DNA of 64,000 nt from an uncultured Clostridia bacterium (GCA_947632195.1 CANROE010000002.1:62001-126000), one strand, 5' to 3'. Shown: positions 1-8,440, counted from the stretch's first letter. Numbers and translations: made by a program. The notes: generated from the letters alone by a model not told the origin.

Positions 1-1
1 A

Positions 2-2263
2 AGTCTTACGATAGACGGCTACCATTCCGCCCGTTTCGATCGCGGCGACGGTCACACGCTGGAAGGCGACTATTTCCGCGACGCTCTCTTCCAACACATC
101 ACCTTTACGGCAAAAAACGGCGCGGAATATCTGCTCGAACTCAACCTCGAAGAGCGGTCCTACCTGAAAATGGATTGGGCGGCGGGGCGCAGCTGGACGC
201 TCCTTGACAACAACTTCTCCCCCATCCAAAACAACGTCGCCCTCTTTACCGACAACGTCTCGGAAAAGGTCGTCTCTATCCGCAATTCGGCGGGCAACGA
301 GATCTCCAAGGGCACCTACGTCGTGCTCGACAGTTTCAACGAGACATGGGGACACGAAGAATACCTCCTGCGGAACGTCTCTTTGGGAGAGGGCTATCCG
401 AGATCCAACTACCGCGTGACCTTTGCGACGGGCGGCGGTTCGGACGGGGAACAGAACGCCTGCCTGGTGTTCAATCCCGAGGCGGACGGCCTGTTCACCG
501 ATGACAGCTGGAACGTGCTCTTCCTCGACGGCTACGGGCTCGGCACATATGCCACCTCCGACTATTCGGGGAACGGCTCCTACGAGGTGATCGACTTTGA
601 GAAAAACTTTATCTCCTTCACGATCGACGACCCGTACTCCGTCATAGACGGCGAAGAGTTCTATTTCCGTCTCGACCCTGAGACGGGCGCGCTCTTTGAG
701 ACAGACTATGAAAAATTCGCGGGCGTGTTCTTTGCGGATGACTTCGAGAGCCTCTCTTTCGGCGACAACGGCACGGCCTATCTCGGCAGCCAAAACGGGC
801 CGTACTATGTGGAAAACGGCAAGGCGTATGTGTATCTCACCGACACTCCCACCGAAGTGAGCACCCCCGACGGCAAAGAATATGTGTACAACGGCAAGAC
901 CTATCACCGGTGGGACGGCGAGCCCTTCTCACTCGAAGGGAAGGTGGTCATGCTCGACAAGGACGGACATTCTTCGGAAGAGTATCCCGAACTTACGGCG
1001 ACCCTCTCCTTTACCCCCAACGGCACTACGAACAGAAATCTGGCCGCCGTGTTTACCTTTGCGGGGAACGACTATCTCGAAGACGGCAAGCCCAAGCAAT
1101 ATACGGGCTACACCCTCAGCCTCTATGCGTCGGGCGATTCGCTCATGGGCAACACAGCGGGGACCTTCTCTCCCACCATCGGCTACGGCAGGAACAGCTA
1201 TCCTGTCTCCTTTGCCTATTCTGGCGGCAAATACACCTTTACCGTAACGGCGGGCTACAACAGGGTGGAATATCTCGACCACAACGCGCGCTACGAGCCG
1301 GACATCTCTGTCCCCCGCGGCGGCAGACTGTATAAGAGTTACTTCGGGTTCGGCGCGATCGAATATGAATCTCCCACCCTCTCGGGTGACTTCCTCTACC
1401 TCTACAAGGCGGGCGATCCCGTTTACGAAAAGCCACTCCACTTCGAGAACGTAGCAGAGGAGAGCGCGCAGGTCGTGGGACATGTGCCCGGCTACGGCGA
1501 CCGCCTCGAAATCACCTTCCGTGCAAGCGACGGCAATGAGTATCTTCTCAACTACTACGAATACTACCAGGGCGGAAACTACTTCTGGTGCTACGGACTG
1601 TTCTCCTATCAGGACGTGGAGACGGAAAAATACACCGTACGGGTAAAAACGCTGCTCTATACCAAGATGTCCATCGCGCCCGGTTACTTTGACGCGCAGA
1701 ACGGCACGGGACAGGCGATCGGGAAAATCTCTGCGGTGACCCTTCTCGACAAAGAGACGGGAAAGCCCGTCGTCGCGTATGATACGGGCATTACGCCGAA
1801 CGGCTACGACCACAGCGTGTGGATCGTAGACAAGGCGGACGTTGTGGAACACGGCACGACGAATACCTGCACCTGGGGCACGGGTTACCTTGTCACCTTT
1901 ACCCTTTCGGACGACGGGAGGGTTTCGGCGGCGGACGTCAAAACCTACCGCTTTGCGCAGGTGGTGAATTACATGCAGCACCTCGTCAACCTCTTCTTCG
2001 ACGAGGAGGGAAACACGGTGCTTGCAAGCGTGCTCGTCTACAACGGGGAATTCGGCAGGTACGAGTTCACGAGCATGCCGCACGACCTTGTCAAAAATGA
2101 GGACGGCACCTTCTCCTTCTACGCCTCTTGGAGCGGGAAAGAGTACCATTACACCGTAAAAGTGGACGAGGGCGAAGATGTGACCTTCAAGAACGAAGAG
2201 GGTGAAACCGTGAAAGTGCCCGGTTACACCGTTACCGTGACCGTTTCCACCATGGCGGAGTGA
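2..2263 (+). CDS. C-terminal part of a large protein of unknown function (5' end outside window)
   Basis: The reading frame is open from base 2, so the listed ATG at 170 is internal and the gene starts before the window. About 753 residues are visible. The protein is rich in Tyr, Gly, Asp and Thr with alternating beta-type patterns, has no membrane segment, no LPXTG motif and no catalytic motif that I can recognise. It ends in a Thr/Val strand-like tail (TVTVTVSTMAE). It is the only long plus-strand gene in the first 28 kb and converges on the ABC transporter operon across a strong hairpin. An extracellular or surface beta-rich protein is the likeliest guess; the export signal would be upstream and is not visible. 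Reality of the gene is clear from its length and codon use; its function is unknown. Confidence 0.75.
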   Translation, partial: SLTIDGYHSARFDRGDGHTLEGDYFRDALFQHITFTAKNGAEYLLELNLEERSYLKMDWAAGRSWTLLDNNFSPIQNNVALFTDNVSEKVVSIRNSAGNEISKGTYVVLDSFNETWGHEEYLLRNVSLGEGYPRSNYRVTFATGGGSDGEQNACLVFNPEADGLFTDDSWNVLFLDGYGLGTYATSDYSGNGSYEVIDFEKNFISFTIDDPYSVIDGEEFYFRLDPETGALFETDYEKFAGVFFADDFESLSFGDNGTAYLGSQNGPYYVENGKAYVYLTDTPTEVSTPDGKEYVYNGKTYHRWDGEPFSLEGKVVMLDKDGHSSEEYPELTATLSFTPNGTTNRNLAAVFTFAGNDYLEDGKPKQYTGYTLSLYASGDSLMGNTAGTFSPTIGYGRNSYPVSFAYSGGKYTFTVTAGYNRVEYLDHNARYEPDISVPRGGRLYKSYFGFGAIEYESPTLSGDFLYLYKAGDPVYEKPLHFENVAEESAQVVGHVPGYGDRLEITFRASDGNEYLLNYYEYYQGGNYFWCYGLFSYQDVETEKYTVRVKTLLYTKMSIAPGYFDAQNGTGQAIGKISAVTLLDKETGKPVVAYDTGITPNGYDHSVWIVDKADVVEHGTTNTCTWGTGYLVTFTLSDDGRVSAADVKTYRFAQVVNYMQHLVNLFFDEEGNTVLASVLVYNGEFGRYEFTSMPHDLVKNEDGTFSFYASWSGKEYHYTVKVDEGEDVTFKNEEGETVKVPGYTVTVTVSTMAE

Positions 2264-2284
2264 GACACGTTACAACAAAAAAGC

Positions 2285-2316
2285 AGCGGCGGCGGAGCTT
2301 TTGCTCCGCCGCCGCT
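2285..2316 (-). terminator. Rho-independent terminator between convergent genes
   Basis: A perfect 14-bp inverted repeat (AGCGGCGGCGGAGC, loop TTTT). Read on the minus strand it is followed by GCTTTTTTG, so it fits best as the terminator of the ABC transporter operon. It probably also stops plus-strand transcription of the upstream gene. Confidence 0.85.
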
Positions 2317-2343
2317 TTCGGTTTCCGCATCCTTAACGGCTCT

Positions 2344-3441
2344 TTATCTGATCGTTACGGTGACGAGGTTCGTGAACCCGTCTTCGTCCCCGTCCAGGCG
2401 CTCGTATCCAAAGAGCTCCGTTTCCTTTTCGAGCAACTTCAACGAGAGCATGTTGTCCGACGTTTTGGGGTCGAACGCCGCCCCGTCATATTTGAACTGC
2501 ATCTTGGCGAGCTCTTCGTCTTGCAGGTACTCCACGGTGACATTGAGTTTGAACTCGTCCGGCAGCGCGGGGAAAATGATCTGCATGCAGAGCTCTTCAA
2601 ATGCCGACTGCGTGCGGTAGATGGTCTTTTGCGACATGCGGCATTTTCTGCCGAACTCTTCCAGCCCCGTGTTGAGGCCGATAAAGTCGAAATCCTTGGA
2701 GGTGATGAGATTTTCAAACGCGTTGATGTGTTTGATGAACCGTATCGTCTTTTCGCGCTTGGGATGATCGAAAATTTCCTCGGGCGTCCCCTCTTCGTAA
2801 ATGCCCCCTTCGTTCATAAAGAACACACGGTTTGCAACTTCCCGCGCAAAGTGCATTTCATGGGTGACGATGATCATGGTGAGCCCCTGCCGCGCCAATT
2901 CGCGGATGACCGCCTGCACCTCTCCCACCATTGTGGGATCGAGCGCGGACGTCGGCTCGTCGAAGAGAATGATGTCGGGGCCCATGGCAAGCGTTCTGGC
3001 GATCGCCACGCGCTGCTTCTGCCCGCCCGAGAGCTCGTCGGGGTAGTTCTGCGCCTTGTCCGCCAGCCCGACCATGCGCAAGAGCCGCATGCCCTCTTCG
3101 TAGGCCTCGCTCTTTTGTTTCTTTAACAGATCGACGGGCGCCGCCATGATGTTCCCGATGACGGTCATGTGCGGGAAGAGATTGAAGGACTGGAACACCA
3201 TGCCCATCTTTTGCCGCACTTTGCTGATGTTGCACTTCTTATCGGTAATGCACTCGCCGTCCACCCAGATCTCCCCCGAAGTCGGGGTCTCCAACAGATT
3301 GATACAGCGGATAAAGGTGGACTTCCCCGTTCCGGAAGGGCCGATCACCGAGATCACGTCTCCGTTGTTGATCGTAACGCTGACGTCCTCGATGGGCGTG
3401 ACGTTCGGATATTCTTTTCTCAAATGTTCGATACGGATCAT
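2344..3441 (-). CDS. Polar amino-acid ABC transporter ATP-binding protein with an extra C-terminal domain
   Basis: Residues 1-240 are a GlnQ/HisP-type ATPase: Walker [10 protein letters not shown] (34-42), signature LSGGQKQR (137-144), Walker B IILFDEP (157-163) and switch His in VTHEM (about 194). It should energise import of a polar amino acid at the inner face of the membrane. The usual family length is about 240-255 residues; here 120 more follow (245-365). That tail contains [10 protein letters not shown] and a later YDGAAFDP followed by a Leu-rich helix, which by eye resembles GHKL/anti-sigma ATPase layout (an acidic helix, then D-G-x-x-F-D-P); this is inference only. The start codon lies 1 nt after the upstream stop, with GGAGGC as ribosome binding site inside the upstream gene, so the two genes are translationally coupled. 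Confidence 0.9.
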   Translation of the reverse strand: MIRIEHLRKEYPNVTPIEDVSVTINNGDVISVIGPSGTGKSTFIRCINLLETPTSGEIWVDGECITDKKCNISKVRQKMGMVFQSFNLFPHMTVIGNIMAAPVDLLKKQKSEAYEEGMRLLRMVGLADKAQNYPDELSGGQKQRVAIARTLAMGPDIILFDEPTSALDPTMVGEVQAVIRELARQGLTMIIVTHEMHFAREVANRVFFMNEGGIYEEGTPEEIFDHPKREKTIRFIKHINAFENLITSKDFDFIGLNTGLEEFGRKCRMSQKTIYRTQSAFEELCMQIIFPALPDEFKLNVTVEYLQDEELAKMQFKYDGAAFDPKTSDNMLSLKLLEKETELFGYERLDGDEDGFTNLVTVTIR

Positions 3442-3442
3442 C

Positions 3443-4972
3443 TTACGCCTCCTTCGGCGCGCTCTTGCGCGGTTGCCGCCTGCGGGTTATGCGGCGTTGG
3501 AGAAGGGAGAGCAGCGCGGAAACTCCCCAGGTGAGCAAAAAGTAGATCACAGCCACGGTGATGAGCGGGAAAAACGCCTCATAGGTATTGCTCCGTATGA
3601 TGTCCCCCACCTTGGTGAGATCGCTGACGGCGATATATCCCACAACGGACGTCGCTTTGACGAGATTGACCGCCTCGGCGGAGTACGCAGGCGCAAACAT
3701 TCTCATTGCCTGCGGCAATACAATGCGGAAGAACGTGCGGTTCCTGCCGTATCCGAGGGCGTACGCGGCCTCGGTCTGCCCTTTGTCCACGCCCTCCACC
3801 GTCAGTTTGAGCTGTTCGTAGACAAAGGACCCGAACGTAAGGATAAAGCCGAAGATCGCAACGATCAGCCCGCTGATGTCCGCTTTGCCGAATACCACAT
3901 AAAAGAGCAACATCAAAACGACCAGCGTGGGCATTCCCGCGATGATCTTGGAATAAACTTTGGCAAACCCGCGCGCGATCGCCGAAGGGACTTTGTATTT
4001 CGATCTCGCCGCAAGATACAGAAGAAATCCGAGCACCGTTCCCCCGAGAAGGGCGCATATGCTGATGAGAAGGGTCGTGCCGATCCCTTGAAGGATCATG
4101 ACCCAGCGGTTCTCGCGGACGAAAGTTTTTTCAAAACTCTCGGCAACGGAATCCCAGAATCCGCCGCCCGCGCCGCCGTAGACCGCCATCACCACTTCCG
4201 CCACCATATACGGATCGCTGAAATTGACGCTCTCCTTCCGCTCGGGGGTCATGTAGAGGCCGCCGCAGACAAGGTCGTACTTCTCGCTTGCAAGTCCCGC
4301 GAGCCCCGACGCAAAGGAGACGTCCTCCGTCTCGACGCGGTAGCCGTATTCCTCGCAAAAGAGGCGCAGCACCTCGATCTCGAACCCGACGGGACGGTTG
4401 TTATAGAGGTAGACGAAAGGTTTTCTCGTCGTGTCGATGGAAACTTTGAGCGTCCCCGTACTGCCGGACAGCGTGTCGAGCGGCACCGATTCGTTGGGCT
4501 CGGTCTCGCCGTACCACTTGTCGATCATGCGGTCCAATTCGCCTGCGGCGCCGAGTTTTTTGAGGAGCGCATTCATCTGCGCTTGGAGCTCATACCCGCC
4601 GTCGTTCTTTTGGAACCCAAACCCGATCTCCACCGAATAGGCGGGGACGGTCACGCAGGACAGCTGCGGCTCGGAACGCTTGACCGAGTTGAAGTTGGGA
4701 CGGTCGAGCATTGTACCGTCCACCTTCCCCTGTTTGAGCGCCATCAACACGTCCGCAAAGTTGTTGAATTCGCTGATGGCGGCGTTGGGGAACTGCTCGC
4801 GGGAATAGCCGCCGTACAGCGATCCCGTCACCACGCCGAGCTTGGCGTTTTCAAAGCGGGAAAGATCGACGGTTTCCTGCTCTTCCGGGGCGTCCTTCTC
4901 CGTTTCGCCGGAGCAGCCGGCGAAACAGAACACAAGCAACGCCGCAAAAAGAAAACATAAAAACTTTCGCAT
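3443..4972 (-). CDS. Fused amino-acid substrate-binding lipoprotein and ABC permease
   Basis: First gene of the two-gene transporter operon. A lipoprotein signal with lipobox FAGC (Cys20) is followed by SBP_bac_3 material (about 40-266) and then a HisM-type permease (from about 290) with the EAA-like segment [20 protein letters not shown]. One chain thus supplies both the tethered receptor and the channel. The binding domain appears permuted: residues 40-155 look like the second lobe (ending in a DKWYGE motif, normally the C-terminus) and 171-266 look like the first lobe ([18 protein letters not shown] to [14 protein letters not shown]). The start has a good ribosome binding site (AGGAG, 6-7 nt upstream). 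A sigma-A promoter and a strong leader hairpin precede it. Confidence 0.9.
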   Translation of the reverse strand: MRKFLCFLFAALLVFCFAGCSGETEKDAPEEQETVDLSRFENAKLGVVTGSLYGGYSREQFPNAAISEFNNFADVLMALKQGKVDGTMLDRPNFNSVKRSEPQLSCVTVPAYSVEIGFGFQKNDGGYELQAQMNALLKKLGAAGELDRMIDKWYGETEPNESVPLDTLSGSTGTLKVSIDTTRKPFVYLYNNRPVGFEIEVLRLFCEEYGYRVETEDVSFASGLAGLASEKYDLVCGGLYMTPERKESVNFSDPYMVAEVVMAVYGGAGGGFWDSVAESFEKTFVRENRWVMILQGIGTTLLISICALLGGTVLGFLLYLAARSKYKVPSAIARGFAKVYSKIIAGMPTLVVLMLLFYVVFGKADISGLIVAIFGFILTFGSFVYEQLKLTVEGVDKGQTEAAYALGYGRNRTFFRIVLPQAMRMFAPAYSAEAVNLVKATSVVGYIAVSDLTKVGDIIRSNTYEAFFPLITVAVIYFLLTWGVSALLSLLQRRITRRRQPRKSAPKEA

Positions 4973-4982
4973 TTTCTTCTCC

Positions 4983-5020
4983 TGCGCCGCGCTACTTTTT
5001 CAAAAAGGCGGCGCGGCGCA
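4983..5020 (-). promoter_or_regulatory. Stable leader hairpin touching the ribosome binding site of the transporter operon
   Basis: TGCGCCGCGC and GCGCGGCGCA form a perfect 10-bp stem; the loop contains a second short stem (CTTTTTGAAAAAG). The 3' arm ends one base before AGGAG, the ribosome binding site of the fused receptor/permease. A transcript from the promoter at 5043-5071 would carry it, so it may tune translation or protect the 5' end. Confidence 0.55.
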
Positions 5021-5042
5021 TAGCGCATTTTTTTACAAAATT

Positions 5043-5071
5043 ATGATAGTCCACTTTGAGAAAGATGTCAA
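5043..5071 (-). promoter_or_regulatory. Sigma-A promoter of the amino-acid transporter operon
   Basis: On the minus strand TTGACA and TATCAT are separated by exactly 17 bp, about 70 bp upstream of the ATG at 4972. Confidence 0.8.
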
Positions 5072-5114
5072 GTTTTTTGCCGTATTTTTGTGCTAAACCG
5101 ATACGCGCTTTTGC

Positions 5115-5153
5115 GCGGCGCCCCCGCACGGCCAGGCCGTGCGGGGGCGCCGC
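5115..5153 (-). terminator. GC-rich hairpin after the MATE gene
   Basis: A perfect 19-nt inverted repeat (GCGGCGCCCCCGCACGGCC, one-base spacer) begins 6 bp after the MATE stop codon. No clear U-run follows on the minus strand (GCAAAAGCG), so termination strength is uncertain. It separates the MATE gene from the downstream transporter promoter. Confidence 0.6.
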
Positions 5154-5159
5154 ACCTGT

Positions 5160-6560
5160 TTATGCCGCCTGCGGGACGGGTTTCCCCACGCGGGCGGGAA
5201 GTTTTTTGTGCAAGACGGCGATGAGGATCCCCGCAGAGACCGCCGCCGTGAGCGCCTCCGCAATGGGGAATGCCCACCAGACGAGTTCGGCCGCATCCGT
5301 CGCGAGCGTAAACAGCCAAACGGCGGGAAAGACGAATACGGCGAGCCGCAGACAGGAGATGAGAAGAGGGTAGAGCGCGTATCCGAGCGCCTGCAACACG
5401 CCCTGCACGGCGACGCTCAGCGCCATGAACACATACCCGATACTTGCGACCCGCACGGCGATCCCGACGGCGCGGATGAGCTCTTCGCCGCTCTCCCCGC
5501 TCGCCATGCCGAAGAGCTGCGCAAGGGGCTCAGACAGACCCTCAAAGAGCGCCGTAATGACCGCTGCGACGGCGAGGGTGATCGCGATCCCCCACCCCAC
5601 GCAGGCGCGGGAGCGTCCGATGTCCCCCATGCCGTAGTTATAAGAGAGCACGGAGATGATGGTGTTGGAGAGCCCGAAACAGGCGAACAGCGCGAACTGC
5701 ATGATCTTATAGTACACCCCGAAACTGCCTTGAAGGAGCGCGGCGTCTTTTGCCGTGCCGAGAATGAGGTTTACGCCGAGCATCATCACGGACAGCATTC
5801 CCTGCATGAGCGCCGCCGAAAGCCCGATGTGATAGATCTCTTTGATGATCTTCCCGCTCGGCAGGAGATCTTTGAGCCCGCCGCCCAATTCCTTGTTTTT
5901 GCAGTAGTGGAAGAGCATGGCGACGAGAAGGGACAAGATCTGTCCGATGACCGTCGCCCACGCCGCGCCCGCGATACCCATGCGGAGAGGGTAGATGAAT
6001 ACATAGTCGAGCACGATATTGGCGGCCGCGCCCGAAATTTGGGAGATCGTGGAAAACATCGTCTTGCCCGTGCTCTGCAAAAAGCGCTCATAGACGGTGA
6101 ACCCGATCGCGCCGAAAGAAAAACAGCAGCAGATGGTGAGATATTCCGCGCCCATCTCCACGACCCGTTCGTTCCCCTTTGCCTGCATCGCGATAAAGGG
6201 CCTTGTGCCGAACAGCCCGAAGAGGAGAAAGACGAGGTAGATGACGAGCCCCAAAAAGACGCCGTTGCCCACCGTTTTGTTCGCTTTCTCGCGATTGTTT
6301 TCGCCGAGGGACTTGGAGAGCAGCGCATTCAGCCCGACGCCCGTTCCCACGCCGACGGCAATGATGAGGAGCTGAATGGGAAAGGCATAGGTGAGCGCAA
6401 GGTTGCCGAGCGTCCCCTCTTCCCCCATGTTGATGACAAACGCCGTGTCTACGATGTTATAGACGGCTTGCAGGACCATGGAGACGATCATCGGAAGCCC
6501 CATTGCAAGAATGAGTCTGCCGACGGGCATGACCGACATTTTGTTTTGTTTGATTTGCAT
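5160..6560 (-). CDS. MATE-family multidrug/cation antiporter
   Basis: A 466-residue, 12-helix membrane protein of the MATE family (typical length 440-470). The first helix carries the family-like PVGRLILAMGLPMIVSMVLQAVYNIVDTAF segment, and the second half repeats the pattern (SLGVYYKIMQFALFACFGLSNTI-like region). Such pumps export cationic drugs or metabolites using Na+ or H+. The ORF track starts at 6659, but the ATG at 6560 has a good ribosome binding site (AGAGGTG) and begins right at the conserved N-terminus, so I use it. The gene is alone, behind its own promoter and a leader terminator hairpin; the longer in-frame ORF upstream runs through that hairpin and could be a leader peptide (see findings). 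Confidence 0.92.
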   Translation of the reverse strand: MQIKQNKMSVMPVGRLILAMGLPMIVSMVLQAVYNIVDTAFVINMGEEGTLGNLALTYAFPIQLLIIAVGVGTGVGLNALLSKSLGENNREKANKTVGNGVFLGLVIYLVFLLFGLFGTRPFIAMQAKGNERVVEMGAEYLTICCCFSFGAIGFTVYERFLQSTGKTMFSTISQISGAAANIVLDYVFIYPLRMGIAGAAWATVIGQILSLLVAMLFHYCKNKELGGGLKDLLPSGKIIKEIYHIGLSAALMQGMLSVMMLGVNLILGTAKDAALLQGSFGVYYKIMQFALFACFGLSNTIISVLSYNYGMGDIGRSRACVGWGIAITLAVAAVITALFEGLSEPLAQLFGMASGESGEELIRAVGIAVRVASIGYVFMALSVAVQGVLQALGYALYPLLISCLRLAVFVFPAVWLFTLATDAAELVWWAFPIAEALTAAVSAGILIAVLHKKLPARVGKPVPQAA

Positions 6561-6579
6561 GATACACCTCTTTTTGCAT

Positions 6580-6614
6580 AAAAAAAGAGCGCAAACCCAA
6601 TTGGATTTACGCCC
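6580..6614 (-). promoter_or_regulatory. Terminator-like attenuator in the MATE leader
   Basis: On the minus strand GGGCGTAAATCC, loop AATT, GGGTTTGCGCTC pair over 12 bp in RNA (three G-U pairs) and are followed directly by seven U. The element ends 19 nt before the MATE start codon and lies downstream of a consensus promoter, so most transcripts should stop here unless the hairpin is disrupted. Confidence 0.75.
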
Positions 6615-6638
6615 TTCAAAGCTACGCATTGTACGAAT

Positions 6639-6667
6639 ATTATATGAAATTTCCCTCAAAAAGTCAA
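6639..6667 (-). promoter_or_regulatory. Consensus promoter of the MATE gene
   Basis: TTGACT and TATAAT on the minus strand with a 17-bp spacer. Predicted transcription start is about 15-20 nt before the attenuator hairpin, giving a leader of roughly 70 nt. Confidence 0.85.
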
Positions 6668-6708
6668 CCGAAAATCAACTCTTTTCTTTTGTGGCGCTGC
6701 GCATTTTT

Positions 6709-6891
6709 TCAGTCCAACAACCGCAGCACGAACAGGGAAAACCATGTCCCGTCTGTTAAAACCTCGATCCATGCGAGAAAACCGATGAGCGCGAAAATCG
6801 CGCCGACCACAATGCCCGCGATCGCATACCCCTTCCCGTGCTAACCGTTTCGTTCGGCAAGTCGTTCAAACCGATCAAGTCCTAAATACAT
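6709..6891 (-). pseudogene. Small DUF4190-like membrane protein interrupted by an in-frame TAG
   Basis: Not in the ORF track. An ATG at 6891 behind GGGAGC starts MYLGLDRFERLAERNG, then a TAG, then in the same frame HGKGYAIAGIVVGAIFALIG and a second hydrophobic stretch ending at a TGA. The GKGYAIAGIVVG pattern resembles the repeated segment of DUF4190 membrane proteins. A single CAG to TAG change would explain the break. Pseudogene is the simplest reading; translation of the second part alone lacks a good start codon. Confidence 0.5.
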
Positions 6892-6978
6892 TTTTGCTCC
6901 CTCGAAGGAAGCCGATAAGACCCCCTTCACTATAAAGCGGTTGAAACGGGTCAAATTACACGGTCTACCGAAAAAATT

Positions 6979-7428
6979 TTATTCTTCCTGTAAAAATCTT
7001 TTGAGGGAGCGATAAATTCTTTGCAAGGCGTTATTGATCGCGGCTTGCGTAACGTGAAACAGCTCGGAAATCTCCTTTTGCGATTTCCCCTCTATGTATA
7101 AAAGCCGTAGTATTTCACGTTGCCGGGGCGTGAGCCGTTCGATTGCCCCTTGCAATTCCTCGCTCTCCAATTCTTCAATGGAAAATTCCTGCTCAATGTG
7201 CTTGTCCTCGAAATCAAGGCTGTTTTCCATGTCCTCTTCCAAAGAATGCGTCCAAAACCGTTCCCGCCTTTCGCGGCGGCTGGCTTTGTATTCTTCCAAC
7301 AGATACGCATTGAGGAGTTTTTCATCCCCTGCTCTTTCAAGCAATTCTGCCGTTTCTTCGTCAAGGTAGACCGCGACGGTGCGTATCTCTCCGTTCTTCC
7401 GTGTGACTTCAAGGCTGTACTTTTTCAT
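6979..7428 (-). CDS. Sigma-70 region 4 type regulator
   Basis: A 149-residue protein whose C-terminal half (about 98-146) is sigma-70 region 4: LTPRQREILRLLYIEG followed by a helix-turn-helix (KEISELFHVTQAAINNALQR). The N-terminal half is charged and lacks a normal region 2, so it is not a complete housekeeping-type sigma factor. Proteins of this length and layout are typical of conjugative elements. A longer paralogue with a Cys cluster lies at 44279-44806 and both share a matching leader structure, which suggests this gene belongs to the same or a related, partly lost element. Ribosome binding site GGAGG, 6 nt before ATG. Confidence 0.8.
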   Translation of the reverse strand: MKKYSLEVTRKNGEIRTVAVYLDEETAELLERAGDEKLLNAYLLEEYKASRRERRERFWTHSLEEDMENSLDFEDKHIEQEFSIEELESEELQGAIERLTPRQREILRLLYIEGKSQKEISELFHVTQAAINNALQRIYRSLKRFLQEE

Positions 7429-7433
7429 AAAAT

Positions 7434-7504
7434 CCTCCGATTTTTGATTTTTTTGAAAATCGCAATCGGACGGATTCGCCCATGAAGAAACAGCCCGATT
7501 GCGG
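7434..7504 (-). promoter_or_regulatory. Structured leader of the sigma-like gene with two alternative hairpins
   Basis: On the minus strand CCGCAATCGG (7495-7504) can pair with CCGATTGCG (7461-7469). The same CCGATT can instead pair with AATCGG (7437-7442), which is fused to the GGAGG ribosome binding site. The two pairings exclude each other. The same arrangement occurs before the paralogue at 44.8 kb with a G-U replacement in the first stem. Confidence 0.5.
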
Positions 7505-7659
7505 TCAGAAACCGCTTCCGAGCTGTTTTGGGAGAGCGTAAACCGTAGAACAGCTTCTGCGGTGTTCTCGTGCGGAAAAAGAAAAGCCCCGATAACGTTA
7601 TAAATATTGCGAGGAAAATTATCTTACGACGAAAAGCGGCGTAAAATGAGATGATAGAG

Positions 7660-7693
7660 AAAAAAGGACGTCCCCCCCCCATTAGGGACGCCC
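7660..7693 (-). terminator. Terminator after the esterase gene
   Basis: Minus strand GGGCGTCCC and GGACGTCC form a stem followed by TTTTTT. The loop contains a run of nine G (nine C on the plus strand), a likely hot spot for length variation or sequencing error. Confidence 0.8.
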
Positions 7694-8440
7694 TTTTTGT
7701 ATTTTCAAAGTTTGCAGAAAACCCGGCACACGCTCACGCCAAGATTTTTCATTGTGCTGTCCGTGCGGGATCAAGCGAAAATCAAACGGAACGTTCTTTT
7801 CGAGCAGAGCGCCGATGCAGCGTTCAAGCCCACGGCATTGCGCCCCGCCGTGGCTTTTTAGTTCTTCCGTGCCGTAGTCAATATAAAGAGCGACGTCGTC
7901 CGTCCACTCTGCGGCTTTTATCATCCTTCCGACTTTCTCTGGCGCGACCCAAAAACTCGGAGAAAGCGCCGCGCCGCCTCCGAACACAGCCGAATAGCGG
8001 CAAAGTGCAAACATCGTCATCAGCCCGCCCATAGAGCTTCCCGCAAGAAAGGTATGTTCCCTTTCGGGAAGCGTCCGATAGGTTGCATCAATCATCGGCT
8101 TGAACGTACCGACAAGCCAATCCATATATGCCTCGCCCTTGCCCTCAGACGAACCATATTTGGACTGAAACGGGAAAGGCGAATATTCCGTCAGACGATC
8201 TTCCCTGTCCGCTTCCACGGCTGCGACAATAATCTCGGCTTTGAACTTGTCAAGAATCTCCCCCATGCGCCAACTGTCACCGTATGGCGCGGTGTCATCG
8301 ACAAAGGCGGTTTGTCCGTCAAACATATACAAAACGGGGAAACGCTTTTTCTCGTCGTAGGCTTTGGGAAGATACACATACACCTTTCTTGTCTGTTCCC
8401 CGCTTGGCGCGGGAATGGTGATGTCAAATTGGTTGATCAT
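7682..8440 (-). CDS. Alpha/beta-hydrolase of the putative esterase (Esterase D / enterochelin esterase) family
   Basis: A 252-residue cytoplasmic protein with no signal peptide. The nucleophile elbow GSSMGG puts the catalytic Ser at about 136; PHGQHN near 225-230 would supply the His. The N-terminal strands (RKVYVYLPKAYDEKKRFPVLYMFDG) match the PF00756 pattern, a family that includes carbohydrate acyl-esterases and siderophore esterases. Substrate cannot be named. It is a single gene with its own terminator, between the sigma-like gene and the tRNA; start chosen at 8440 with AGAGGGAATT as ribosome binding site. Confidence 0.85.
   Translation of the reverse strand: MINQFDITIPAPSGEQTRKVYVYLPKAYDEKKRFPVLYMFDGQTAFVDDTAPYGDSWRMGEILDKFKAEIIVAAVEADREDRLTEYSPFPFQSKYGSSEGKGEAYMDWLVGTFKPMIDATYRTLPEREHTFLAGSSMGGLMTMFALCRYSAVFGGGAALSPSFWVAPEKVGRMIKAAEWTDDVALYIDYGTEELKSHGGAQCRGLERCIGALLEKNVPFDFRLIPHGQHNEKSWRERVPGFLQTLKIQKGRP

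Noticed and set aside
929-2149. 406-codon minus-strand ORF
   Set aside because: Lies entirely antisense to the real plus-strand gene at 2-2263; composition is that of a frame shadow and it has no ribosome binding site or domain pattern.
3146-4960. 604-codon plus-strand ORF
   Set aside because: Antisense to the ABC transporter genes, His/Arg-rich shadow translation with no motifs.
5139-6581. 480-codon plus-strand ORF
   Set aside because: Antisense to the MATE gene; typical high Arg/Asp/Glu shadow of a hydrophobic protein.
6921-6962. TTGACC ... TATAGT promoter upstream of the broken DUF4190-like gene
   Set aside because: Spacer is only 14 bp, too short for a credible sigma-A promoter.
7672-7680. 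Run of nine C as a phase-variation tract
   Set aside because: It lies in a terminator loop outside any coding frame, so length changes would not switch a gene on or off.
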